Below the pieces are notes generated by a model. The model saw only the letters and a list, made by a program, of their open reading frames with translations, made no database searches and was not told where the DNA came from. A DNA stretch of 64,000 nt from Diphasiastrum complanatum (taxonomy: Eukaryota > Streptophyta > Lycopodiopsida > Lycopodiales > Lycopodiaceae). Shown in pieces: positions 11,277 to 23,152 of this stretch (positions are counted from its first letter, which is position 1; the number at the start of each line of letters is the position of its first letter). Both the position numbers and the translations under genes were made by a program. The DNA is taken from positions 22,504,657 through 22,568,656 of the forward strand of contig CM055094.1 in assembly GCA_029204225.1 (NCBI GenBank), given 5' to 3'.

Positions 11277-11820
11277 TGTGAAGAAATATGAATCACTAAG
11301 ATCCAATAATCTTTGGTTATGAATGTCAACACATCTAGCACATTGACAATGTAGAAATCTAACATCAACTACACAAAAGTGTTGTAAACTCAATAAGATC
11401 TTGATCAAACATCAAATATATGATAAAATGAAGTTGTTGTTCGTACAATAACAGTAAGGTACTGTATTTCACATGTGTGGATCCAACAATGATCATAAAA
11501 TTGCATTCTACACACAAGATTGCATAATATCAACACCATAGAGCAAAAATGGATATATGAACCCAAAGAAAACTCATGTATAAATATGAATGAGATGCAA
11601 GAGAGAGAACGATGCTCTTCCCACATGTGTACACCAATTTAGAGCACATCCATGATCTCTTTTGAATCTGGTTTCCCTCCATAGAAACGTCTAGATCAAA
11701 AACCCTACTAAAAATATGGACCAGATTCAATGAACCAAAAATTCAAATTTAAATCTTCCAAAATCGACCTTCTAACTTTTCCACACTTTACAAAAGTGGT
11801 AATTCAAGTCGTTCTGATAG
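11277..11820 (-). mobile_element. LTR-A, 5' copy (5' truncated)
   Basis: Ends next to the primer-binding site and aligns with copy 1 at 4663-5304 over the TATA region, the CTCTCTCTTGC region and the TGTGTAGAATG block. The first roughly 130 bp of the LTR are missing at about 11820, where leader sequence of the neighbouring LTR-B element begins. Confidence 0.65.
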
Positions 11821-11871
11821 TATAAGCTCTATAGAAGCTTTGATACAAGAATCGTAAATGCTCTCATACCA

Positions 11872-12838
11872 TGTTGGGGAATTATGTAGCTAAAAAAGCC
11901 GAGATGGCAAGACTCCACCGATCCCTTGGTGCGTGCACTACGGTGATCGTAGGTGAACACAAATAATTTGTTTGCGCTTTGCGGAAGTGTAATGATTCAG
12001 AGACAAGAGCTTATGACCAATACAAATTAACAGTCATAAAAAATTTAAATCTACAAATAATTTTATCTGCATAGCATGAATCGGTCAGAACAGAATGTAA
12101 ATGCAACAGAGTACAATACGATTTAGGTTACTAGAACACAAATTAAATAATCGCAAAAAGTACAAGTCTGAATGCGGACAAAGTCGCGTTCTTCCTAAAA
12201 CAATATTATGATATAACCGAGAGAATAACAAGTTATTGTGCTCTCGATTGATCGATCAAATGAGTGAGTTTTTTGTTTTGTTTTTAAAGTCTATCTCTGA
12301 TTTAATGTCTATATAAAATTTTACATAAACAGATGTAAGTATAAAATGCAAGCGTCCGAGATCATGGAGAGAAGAGTGTGAGCAGTCAAGCGTGAAGACT
12401 GGCACCGCTTCTCTCCTTTTGCGTAGGCATTGAGTCCGCTATGGACCGCAAGTGAGTTCTTGTGGGAACTTTGCGGTCTCCCTTTTGAAACTCACCACAG
12501 CTGTAGACCGCAAGTGATGCTCTTGTGGGACCATGGTTTTCCACTTGTCGGGCCTACATTGCAACTGATGTTCTTGTGGGACCTTTGTGGTCACCCTTTA
12601 GCGAGGCCTCGGAACTTGCCTCCCCTAGAGACTGTAAGTGATGCTCTTGCGGGTCTTTGTGCTACTCTTCCAAAGTCTGCTTCAGACTGCAAGAAGGGCT
12701 CTTGTGATGACTTCTAATGCCTATTTTTTAAAATAGGGTATTTATGCACACTGTGCGACTGTACAAGTATTTACATATAGAAATTGATGGATCTAGATTA
12801 GTAATGAGATAGGGGATGGAGAAGATAGAAATTCAACA
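11872..12838 (-). mobile_element. LTR-B, copy 2
   Basis: Minus strand; starts TGTTGAATTTCTATC at 12838 after an unusual polypurine tract and ends CCCCAACA at 11872, followed by TGGTATGAGAGC (11860-11871), a primer-binding site with one mismatch. It shares the GACTGTACAAG-type, GCGGACAAAG and GTGCACTACGGTGATCGTAGG-type blocks with copy 1. RNase H lies upstream and a primer-binding site plus about 40 bp of leader lie downstream. The interior (12430-12700) holds CGCAAGTGA-nGCTCTTGTGG units about 65 bp apart; its open frame is repeat-derived. Confidence 0.65.
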
Positions 12839-12866
12839 ACCCCAACCCCAACCCCAACCCCCCCCT
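12839..12866 (-). promoter_or_regulatory. G-rich polypurine tract, (GGGGTT)n
   Basis: Minus strand carries G8 followed by three GGGGTT-type units directly before the LTR-B start. This occupies the polypurine-tract position between the RNase H stop and the LTR. Four G runs separated by TT satisfy the usual G-quadruplex pattern. Confidence 0.7.
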
Positions 12867-13860
12867 AGTTTGAATGCATGAATGACTTGATCTTCAAACT
12901 TAAAATAGCATTAAATTTCTTCTGTGCTTTTTGACTTAATTCTTTTGTAAAGATGTCAGCTGTCATGTATTGCATCCTGCAAAATTTCATACTCACCTCC
13001 TTGTTGAATATTCTGCTTCTAATGTAGTGGTACTAATCTTGATGTGCTTGTTCCTAGAAGGGAATCTAGGATTGATCGATAATACAATAGCACTTTGATT
13101 GTCGCACTGAATAATTGTTGGAGCAGTTTGTATGAGACCAATATCAGACAATAGATTTCTCAACCAAATCATATATTTCGTAGCTTGAGAGGCTGCAATG
13201 TATTCTGATTATGTCGAGCACATTGCGATGGAGGTCTACTTATGACTGTTCCAGGATATTGGACCATTGTTGAACAGGTTGACAAATTCAAAATTGACTT
13301 TATAGTGTCAATGTCGCATGCCCAATTCGCATCTATATATCCGTGAAGAGTATGGATATCAGATGGATCAACATCTCCATAGTAGATGCATAGGTCGATG
13401 GTAGCTCATACGTATATGACAACTCTTAAAAGAGCTTTTTAGTGGACCATACTAGGGTTAGCCATATACTGGGTTAAGGAGTTGATGACTTACACAAAAT
13501 CAGGTCTGGCTGAGATCATATCATACATCAGGAATCTCATGATTGATTGATATGGATACCCCTTCATTTCACCTCTCTCTTCATCAGTTTGAGGACACTG
13601 CTCCTTTGATAACTTTAATCATGGATCCATGGGATTATGTACAAGCTTGAAATTCATCAAATTGAATTTCATAATAGATTTTGGAAGTACCTTCGTCGAG
13701 TGATGTAGAGAAGCCTTTTTTTCTATCTCTATGGATCTAAATCTCGAGACAATAATGCACCTCTCCCAGATCTGTCATCTCAAATTCTTGTGACAACATC
13801 CTCTTGGTATCCTTTGTTAGCTCAATATTGTTGCTAAATAACAACATATCATCAACAATA
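12867..13860 (-). pseudogene. copia RT (C-terminal part) and RNase H
   Basis: On the minus strand the reading begins with IVDDMLLFSNN (catalytic VDD of RT), continues KRMLSQEFEMTDLGEVHYCL, then after several frameshifts EYIAASQATKYMIWLRNLL, DIGLIQTAPTIIQCDNQSA and NPRFPSRNKHI of RNase H, ending with the ADIFTK box just before the polypurine tract. It is the same family as the copia at 59.6-61.2 kb, which has LRNLLSDIGLNQYAPT. Stops and frameshifts make it inactive. The N-terminal half of the same RT lies at 15097-15317, beyond the inserted LTR-B copy 3. Confidence 0.8.
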
Positions 13861-15096
13861 TGATATGCTGGAGAAAGAGGGTGTGTCGTGCGTGAGAAAC
13901 AAAAATAGCTCAAAAAGAAAACGAACACAAAAAAGAAACAAACTCGAAAGTCAAACGAGAAACGAACTCGAACAGAAAGTGTTCGTGCACAACGGAATGA
14001 GCTATGTTACTCTTTTCCTAAGCATGACTATGCCTATTAGAAACGAACAGAACGTTAGTGATAGAAATCACGGTCGTTCTGATTACGTAGCCAAACATTA
14101 ACAAAACATCAGAAGAATAATTTGTCGCGAACAGCTAGACAAATTATTTGTCGCAAATGATTCGCGAAGAGCTAGATTGAGCTCGACTGATAATCAGTCG
14201 CGAATGATTCGTGAAAGACAAGACTAAATATTAGTCGTCAACAGCTAGACTAATAATAACTCGCTAAGAACAGATTACCAGATTGATCAACAAGAAAGTC
14301 AGACAGAATGAAGAAAAGTGTAGCAATATCGATGCAAATCTGAACGCAAAACAACAAGGCTGTTATCAAATTAAGTATAGCAAAATATACATGTCAATAA
14401 TGTTGTGGAGCACAAGACAATAGCGGACGAAACCGCGTCTCTACAAAGTTAATTCAATCTGTAAAAGGGATGAACTTGTTACTGACAATACAAAAGAATC
14501 AATGCACAAGGCATCTACTTCGTCTATCTCTGATAAGCTTCTGATGCTATATTTTACACACACACTTGTTCCATATTTGAATATGCAAGTGGTATTCAAT
14601 ATATATACACAATGTTACAGGTGTGCAGATGAAGAAAGTACAAAGTGGATGTGATGTCTGTAGGAGATCGTGAGTGGCTGTTGTCGTTGTCAAATCTGTT
14701 AGCACAGTTGTATGGGATGAGCGTGAAAGGGCCGTGATGTTAGCCTTTGCTGAAATGAACGTTGGTGAAGATCCGAAAAATGCGTCACTCTGACAGAATG
14801 CCTTAGGATTTGATTTATAAAATGCCTTCGCTTTTCCTAGGGCACCTTTGGCATTTTGTAAGGCAGTGTCGCCTTTTTTGCCTGTCACATGATACGTGTA
14901 AAAACACAGTGTCGTGTTTTTCGCCTTTTCTTCGCTTGTGAGAATTTACTTGTATTTATGCAGACAATCGCATTTTATTCGTCTGTCTTATTTTACATGT
15001 AGATATGCAGACTGTGCGACAACATGAGTAAAAATGCAGCATGAATGGAGGCAGATTAAAATGGGATTTAGGAGAGTAGAGGAGATAAATCCAACA
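13861..15096 (-). mobile_element. LTR-B, copy 3: apparent solo LTR inserted in a copia RT
   Basis: Minus strand; starts TGTTGGATTTATCTCC at 15096 and ends CATATCA at 13861. Flanks are AAATA on one side and CAATA on the other, a possible 5-bp target duplication with one change. Coding sequence on both sides belongs to one RT: NCNVYF upstream and IVDDMLLF downstream. The block is longer than copy 2 (1.24 kb) and carries a TCGCGAA-rich section at 14120-14280 and an AC/GA-rich section at 13880-13980. Confidence 0.6.
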
Positions 15097-15317
15097 AAAT
15101 AAACATTACAATTGGCAGAGCTTGGTTCAAATCCATGATCGATTAGAAATGTGTTGATTCGATGAAACCATGCTCTGGATGATTGTTTCAGACCGTACCA
15201 AGTTTTATGGAATTTGCATACCTGGTCTTCTTGACCATTAAGGACATAGCCTTCTAGATGGATCATAGAAATGTCCTCTTTGATGACTTCATTGAGGAAT
15301 GTCGTTTGTACATCCAT
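15097..15317 (-). pseudogene. copia RT, N-terminal part
   Basis: Minus-strand open frame MDVQTTFLNEVIKEDISMI (the DVxxAFLNG motif), then GYVLNGQEDQVCKFHKTWYG, LKQSSRAWFHRINTFL, HGFEPSSANCNVYF. These are consecutive conserved blocks of copia reverse transcriptase. The frame is interrupted exactly at LTR-B copy 3 and resumes at 13860. About ten residues expected between NVYF and the VDD motif are missing even after allowing for the insertion. Confidence 0.8.
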
Positions 15318-15394
15318 CTGGTGTGTCTGATGACTCTGGATAAGTTTATATCTGAGTGAGTGAAAATCATCATCACCCAGTTTTCATAGTAAGG

Positions 15395-15735
15395 TCATGC
15401 TGACATTCTGAACGAGAAGAAATCTCTCCTCAAATGTAGCTTCGAAGTATCATCCCTCACTTCGTAAAGTGTGCTTAATATATTCCAAGCTACTCTCGAA
15501 GATTGGGCTTGTCTAATATGGCCGATCCGTGTGTTGGAGATGTTAAGGGTGATCAAGACAAATGTCTTGCCATCCTTGGGCTTCCACTTAGAAATGGCTT
15601 GCTCATCAACACTGGGAATCAGTTCGGTTCTTTCGACTATTTCCAATAGTTCTTTGGCCATTAAAACTACTCTCATTTTGAATTTTCATAAGTGGTAGTT
15701 CTAACCATCGAGTTTATCCACCATTAGAGCATACT
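15395..15735 (-). pseudogene. copia gag N-terminus (DUF4219/UBN2)
   Basis: Minus strand from about 15735: MVDKLDG-stop-NYHL-stop-KFKMRVVLMAKELL, the LxGxNYxxWKxxM start of copia gag with two stops, then SKWKPKDGKTFVLITLNISN and AWNILSTLYEVRD of UBN2. Only about 80 bp separate it from the RT fragment, so most of gag, protease and integrase have been deleted from this element. Confidence 0.75.
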
Positions 15736-15746
15736 GTGGTTGTAGC

Positions 15747-16139
15747 GCCAGTGAGCTCCAAAAAATAATCCAAGTCCTCACTATGGGAGGATGGAATACA
15801 TAGTAAAAGTCATCTCCTTTGTAAAGTTAGGTGAATTTTCAGCATGTAATAAGGAAGTTAACTTGACTTTCTTGCCCTAATTTGAAACCCTAGCCTCATT
15901 CCTGAAGTTGTGCCAAGTAGGTGACTAGTATGTCAATTTGTCATCATAAATTTAGGTGTAGGTCCTATAATGTAGGAATCACTACAAAATTGACTTGACC
16001 AACTCTTTAGACTCAATCTAACCTACACTAGGATAGGTTTCCCATGTGGCATCATGGCCTCACACATGTGGGACCCACTCATGTACATAATTTACAATAT
16101 TCTAATGGCTATAGTTGTCAACATTGGCAATTTTTCACA
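15747..16139 (-). mobile_element. LTR-D, 3' copy (truncated)
   Basis: Minus strand; starts TGTGAAAAATTGCC at 16139 and aligns for about 390 bp with 18300-18691, sharing CTACATTATAGGACCTAC-type, ATGATGCCACATGGGAAACC-type and CATAGTGAGGACTTGG-type blocks. It is cut at about 15747, where the gag N-terminus of the neighbouring element begins, so roughly 180 bp are missing. Confidence 0.8.
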
Positions 16140-17047
16140 CTCCTCAAATCTAGCCTTGAAAATTATGATACTTTTATGAATTACTCCAATTGAAGATCTT
16201 AGCTTAATAGATGAATTCTTAGGCAAGGATTTAGTAAATAGATCAACTAAGCAATTCGATGAAGACACATGTTGGAGCTTAATCTCTTTGGCTTGCACTT
16301 TCTCCCTCACAAAATGATGAGCAATCTCGATGTGTTTGCTCCTTGCATGGAATGTAGGATTAGTAGCAAGTGATTGGGCTGATTGGTTATCACAATAGAT
16401 GATAGGAATCTTCTCCTCAATGACATGAAGCTCCACCAATAGCCTCTTGAGCCATAAGGCCTCCTTGCATGTTGATGTCAAGGCCTTATACTTGGATTAT
16501 GTGGAAGATAAGAAAATTGTATCTTGCTTTTTGGAAAGCCATCATACTATTCCATCACATAAAAAGGTGGCAAGTGCACTTGTTAACTTTCGATCCACTT
16601 TATCACCTACAAAATTTGAGTCAGTATAGGCTCTTAGGCCAAGATTAGTCCCATTATACAATATGCCAAAATTATTAGTTGATGAGATGTATCTAAGAAC
16701 TCTTTTGGCCATTTTCCAATGACATTGTGATATCAAAGGACTTTGCATGAATTGGCTTAATCTTCCAACACTATAACTAAGATTAGATTTAGTTATAGTC
16801 AAATATATCAAGGTGGCTTAATTTTCCAGCACTATAACTAAGATCAAGTCTAGTTATAGTCAAATATATCAAGGTGGCTTAATTTTCCAGCACTATAACT
16901 AAGATCAAGTCTAGTTATAGTCAAATATATCAAGGAGCCTATAAGCCTTCTATATAAAGTGATGTCCTCAAAGGATGCTTCATCACCATCAATAGATACT
17001 TTTACATGTTGCTCCATTGGAGTCTCAATGCCTTTACGATTCTTCAT
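16140..17047 (-). pseudogene. copia RT end and RNase H of the LTR-D element
   Basis: Minus strand 17047-16850 reads ETPMEQHVKVSIDG and YRRLIGSLIYLTITRLDLSY; 16811-16542 repeats IYLTITKSNLSYSVGRLSQF then HWKMAKRVLRYISSTNNFG and YTDSNFVGDKVDRK (RNase H catalytic Asp). After a break, 16481-16092 reads EALWLKRLLVEL, IIYCDNQSAQSLATNPTFHA, RSKHIEIAHHFVREKV and VDLFTKSLP. A 61-bp triplication (16754-16936) wrecks the frame in between. The element is the 3' half of a copia pol; protease, integrase and most of RT are deleted. Confidence 0.85.
16754..16936 (-). repeat. 61-bp tandem triplication inside copia RT
   Basis: Three head-to-tail units starting at 16754, 16815 and 16876. Units 2 and 3 are identical over about 60 bp, unit 1 differs at a few sites. 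The unit covers the TITRxDLSYSxGxLS segment of RT. Because 61 is not a multiple of three, each extra unit shifts the frame. Confidence 0.95.
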
Positions 17048-17277
17048 TCCAAATCTATCTAAGATGGATGTAGCATACTTAAATTGACAAATGAAACTAA
17101 AATCACATCCTCTTATGACTTATTCGACTGCCCCTTGTTGTTGTTCTTAGCTTGTAATATCCGGCAGTCTTGAATTTCATGATTGTTTCATTCCTAGAAT
17201 AAAGTTCAATAGGCCGAGATCTACCATTTTAAACTCTTTTAGATAATGCAATTTTTACATCTCTTATTCCATCTAGA

Positions 17278-17490
17278 TCATTTCCACTTGGTTTTGAAGC
17301 ACCATCCCTTGAAGGCCTGAAGCAAAAAGTTACTGAGCACCAACAATTCATTGGATGAATATCTTGGAATGTCATATTGCAAGAGTGCAATCCCAGACTC
17401 TATTAGTGACTCCATCCTAACCTTCCAAATGGCATAATTAGAGTTTAATATCTCACTAGCTTCTAGAAGGAAAGCACCAATTGATCCCAT
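17278..17490 (-). pseudogene. copia gag N-terminus of the LTR-D element
   Basis: Starts MGSIGAFLLEASEILNSNY and continues AIWKVRMESLIESG, the DUF4219 motif (LxxxNYxxWKxRMES) of plant copia gag. The reading then shows a short unrelated C-terminus, so it is truncated early. 17048-17277 between gag and RT is internal debris with no readable domain. Confidence 0.7.
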
Positions 17491-18119
17491 TTTATTAGTG
17501 CATTTTACAAAACAAGAAAATTGATTTGATTGATTCTAGAAACTCACAAAGATCTCTCTTGTAGTGATTCACTCAAATTTGATTTTTATCCCACCAAATG
17601 GACATATAATCTTGGTTCTAGCACTCCCTCACAAAGATGAAATGAAGATTAGATGAGTTACAATCAACCTACAATCAAATCAAGCCAATTTTGGCTATTT
17701 TTGGACAATATAATGACTAAATCTCCCTCACACTTCTTGATGGACTTCCAAGACCTGTAAAACACTTTTATAGGACTTGTTTTCAGCCTAGATTAATTAG
17801 ATCTCATAACACTAAGTCAAATCTAATCAATGGCACATAACCTTGGTAGTTTTTTCTAGGATTAGCACCAGAAATCTCATCAAAAACACATAGAATCCAT
17901 TTATATGGATCTAATGAATATTGAACATTAAATGCAGATTCAGAGGTACCCACACGTGTGGATGGTACGGATTTTGATCCCTACCAAGTTTGGCATCAAA
18001 TCTCCTCACCAAAATTAGGATTCAAACTTGCCATCTCATTTCTAGTTTTTAGCAAAACTTGCTAAATTTGCATTTGTCTTTGATCAATGATTAAGCTCTT
18101 GTACTTGTCTTTGATACCA
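17491..18119 (-). other. 5' leader of the LTR-D element, primer-binding site at its end
   Basis: About 600 bp between the 5' LTR and the gag start with no coding motif. The minus strand directly after the LTR reads TGGTATCAAAGAC (18107-18119), close to the tRNA-iMet primer site. A CCACACGTGTGG palindrome lies at about 17951-17962. Confidence 0.6.
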
Positions 18120-18691
18120 TGTGAAAATATTGTACTTTTGGACCATAAATGGATCTACACAAGATTTACAAGAGTGATTGGATGCTTGCTAACCAATCTA
18201 TTACAAAAATTAGCTTGATGTATGGCCTGCAAACAGAGAATGAAGGCTGAATCACTTCGGTTGCATTTAGATCACAAAAACTCAATACAAATGGCTCGAG
18301 ATTGCCAATGAGCTCCAAAAAATAATTCAAGTCCTTACTATGGGAGGATGGAATACATAGTAAAATTCACTTCCTTTGTAAATTTAGGTGAATTTTGAGC
18401 ATGTAATAAGAAAGTTAACTTGGCTTTCTTGCCCTAATTTGCAACCCTATCCTCATTCCTAGAGTCATGCCAAGTAGGTGGCTAGTTGGTCAATTTTTCA
18501 TCATAAATTTAGGTGTAGGTCCTATAATGTAGGAATCACTACCAAATGACCAACTCTTTAGACTCAATCTAACCTACATTGGGATAGGTTTCCCATGTGG
18601 CATCATGGCCTCACAAGTGTGGCACCCACTCATGTACGTAATTTACAATATTCTACATGGCTAGATTTTTCAACATTGGCAATTTTTCACA
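18120..18691 (-). mobile_element. LTR-D, 5' copy (complete, 572 bp)
   Basis: Starts TGTGAAAAATTGCC at 18691 and ends TTTTCACA at 18120 beside the primer-binding site. It aligns with the truncated 3' copy at 15747-16139, visibly diverged at scattered sites, so the insertion is not recent. Together with gag and RT/RNase H pieces it outlines an internally deleted copia element of about 3 kb. Confidence 0.8.
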
Positions 18692-19790
18692 CTTTGTTCA
18701 TGTACCTTTAGAGACTAGGAAAAAAAGATGATCCTACTTCTATTAAAGGAGTTTTGATTGGATATTCATCAACAAGGAAAGCCTATAGAATCTTTATTCC
18801 CTCTACTAACAAGATTGTTGTAAGTAGAGATGTGATCTTCCATGAAGATCAAAGCAACTCATGGAGTTTCATCTATTATCAATCTTGATGCCAATCAAGA
18901 TGTGGAGAGCTCGAGGCTTGAGGAGGAGCATCTTCAAGTACACCAAGAAGATCTATGAGAAATCCGAATCAAGGAGAGTCTTGATTATGAAGACACCTTT
19001 GCACCCGTGGCCAAGATGGTCATTATAAGAGTTATTATTTCTATTGCATGCTATTTCAAGTGGAAAATGTTCCAACTTGACGTGTCTAATGCCTTCCTCA
19101 ATGGCTATCTTGAGAAGAAATCTATATGGAACAACCCGAGGGCTTTATCAAAGAAGGTGATGAATCCAAAGTGTGTCTCTTATTCAAAAGTCTTTATGGG
19201 CTTAAGCAAGTCCCGAGGTCTCGGTATGCAAGGCTCAACTCATATCTCTTATCACTTAGATTCAATCTGTGCATACGATCCATCTTTTGCGCATAAAGTT
19301 TGTAAATAGCAATCTTGTCATTCTCATCATTTATGTAGTAATATCATCTTGAGTGGAAGTTGCATGAAACTTGTGGATGACACAAAAAAGTGCACTAGGT
19401 AGTGAATTATAAATGCAAGATCTAGGTGAGCTTCAGTACATCTTAGGCCTAGAAATAGATCTTTGTCAAAATCAAGCATTTATTAGTCAATCTAGATATG
19501 CTTTTTCTATGTTTAAAAATTTTCACATGGAAAATTATAAGAACATTGATACTCCAATGGAGCATGTTGTGAAACACCCTATCAAATGGGATGAAAGATA
19601 CTTCAAGGACATCACCCTTTATAGGAGTCCTATTGGCTCCCTTATATGGTTGAGTATTACTAGGCCTGATTTGAGTTTTAGTGTGTATAAATTGAGTCAA
19701 TTCACACAAGATACAAAAGTTTGCCATTGGAAATCGCCCAAAAGAATCCTGAGTCCATATCCTTCATGCAAGTCAATTTTTCATTGACTA
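18692..19790 (+). pseudogene. copia integrase end and RT remnant
   Basis: Plus strand. Immediately after LTR-D a frame reads GVLIGYSSTRKAYRIF and VVSRDVIFHED, the end of the copia integrase region. RT follows: AKMVIIRVIISIACYFKWKM, QLDVSNAFLNGYLEKK, then a damaged stretch, and at 19413 DLGELQYILGLEIDL, ENYKNIDTPMEH, LYRSPIGSLIWLSITRPDLS and HWKSPKRIL. The VDD region is disrupted and RNase H is missing. Several frameshifts are present. The LTR-D element appears to have inserted into or next to this older element. Confidence 0.8.
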
Positions 19791-20060
19791 TTATGGAGAT
19801 ATTATTGACACTATGTCACCTAGACAATGCATCTAGCATTCAATTATCTTTGCCTAGACTATACTACAATGAAAAAATAACAAAGCTTTTATCTTTTTCA
19901 TTTTTCACTCTAGTCAATGGTCGCTTCAAAACATCTTTTATGCTTTGATAATTTGTCTTGACCCAAAAGTCATTTTCTATCAACTAGTACTTCCAAATTT
20001 TCAAAGCACATATAGCTACTAGAACTTCTTTTTCATAGATGTCATACTTAAGTTCAACAT
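19791..20060 (-). pseudogene. Ty3/gypsy-like RNase H remnant
   Basis: Minus strand from 20060 reads YDIYEKEVLVAICALKIWKY, then WVKTNYQSIKDVL and, near the end, MLDALSR. This order (YexEKExLAxxxAxxKWrxYL, TDhxSLk, aDALSR) is that of gypsy-type RNase H, not copia. At least three in-frame stops occur. Pararetroviral RNase H is a remote alternative because the fragment is short. No gypsy RT or integrase is seen nearby. Confidence 0.55.
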
Positions 20061-21931
<1,871 letters not shown>

Positions 21932-23152
21932 TGTCAATCTTGTGAAAAATTGTCAAAATCTATCTTGGATATTTTTTGTGTTTCTAGTTTGTTAGAAAAT
22001 ATCACATGTGTGGAGCATGTTCCCACATGTAGAAAAAGTAAAAATAGTTTAGTCATGTTGACTTTAGGGGTATCATAAAGATTTTGTATCAAGCATCTTG
22101 GTGTAGAACTTTGATAGGGCCAATTTTGGCTTTAGAGGTCAAATGGTCAAGTACACATGTTTTGTCATGATTAGGCCAAAATTCAATTGTGATGTAACTC
22201 AAGCTAGTTAGATTGCTTACACATGTCAAGTTTAGGTTTAATGAGTGATGCACCCTATGTGGTGGCAAAAGTCAAAGGGTCCAATCATAAGAGAGAGATG
22301 TGTTCAAAGGGTCCAATCAAAAGTGAGGGATGTTGCATCACACATCCAATAAGAATCAAGCAAACCAAATGTGTCCACACAGGTCTAGGTGCCCTACCTA
22401 ACCCTCTTCAAAAGGTTATTGCTTTTGATTGTCTCTACCAAATGGATTGAAACAAATCGCTACAAAAACTAGACAAGGCTAGTTTTCAAACAAGCTATCT
22501 AGCACCAAATTTGAATCTAACTTGGAAGAGAACTTTCCAAATGAACTTGGTTGTACTTTACATGTGCCTGAGCACTAAATTTCATACAGTACGTGAAATG
22601 ATTCAATCATTATGATAGTGAACCCTCTTGATCCAAATTTCCTTGAGATAGCACGGGAGATGCAATCAACACCTCTAGATCTTGATTTTCATGAAAATTT
22701 TGAAATTATGGATGATAGATGCATCAAAAGCTTTCCATGTGAAAATTCACACATGTGGGAATGTCCTAGTGTGTGAAATTGATCTCCTAAGCTTGGCTCA
22801 TGCACTATAGATCACCTATTGATTGAAATCCAAGATCAATGACAAGATCTAAGGCAAAGAGACCATTCTATATGCATTCATTCATTACCAAAAGGTGTTT
22901 CACACATGTGGAAGACTTCATGAAATAAACTAAGTCCCAACAAGCTCCTCTCCTCGGGTAGGGAGAGAAAATACCACTTTTTGGCTCATCTAGAGAGAGA
23001 AGACAATACAAGCAAAATTGGCAAATCTCCAAATTGACTCAAAAACTCATAGATCTCTCATACATTAATGAAGGGAATGAAAGTACATATAGAAACTCAT
23101 GGAGAGACAAGCAACATTTTATTGTCTAAGTCACAAGGATTCTTCACTATTA
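21932..23152 (+). mobile_element. LTR-E, 5' copy and leader
   Basis: The block from ATGTCAATCTTGTGAAAAAT onward (about 95 bp) is repeated almost exactly at 24776-24870, defining the two LTR starts. The right end cannot be fixed because the 3' copy is truncated; it lies before the gag start at 23153. The region holds CACATGTG-type palindromes at several places (near 22000, 22750, 22910) and a GGGTCCAATC(A)n pair at 22277 and 22309. Confidence 0.55.

Noticed and set aside
12430-12717. 95-codon plus-strand ORF rich in Leu, Pro and Trp
   Set aside because: Sits inside LTR-B copy 2 on the opposite strand and follows its internal subrepeats.
19791-20060. Endogenous pararetrovirus
   Set aside because: Only an RNase H-like stretch is visible, it fits gypsy at least as well, and no movement-protein or coat motifs are nearby.
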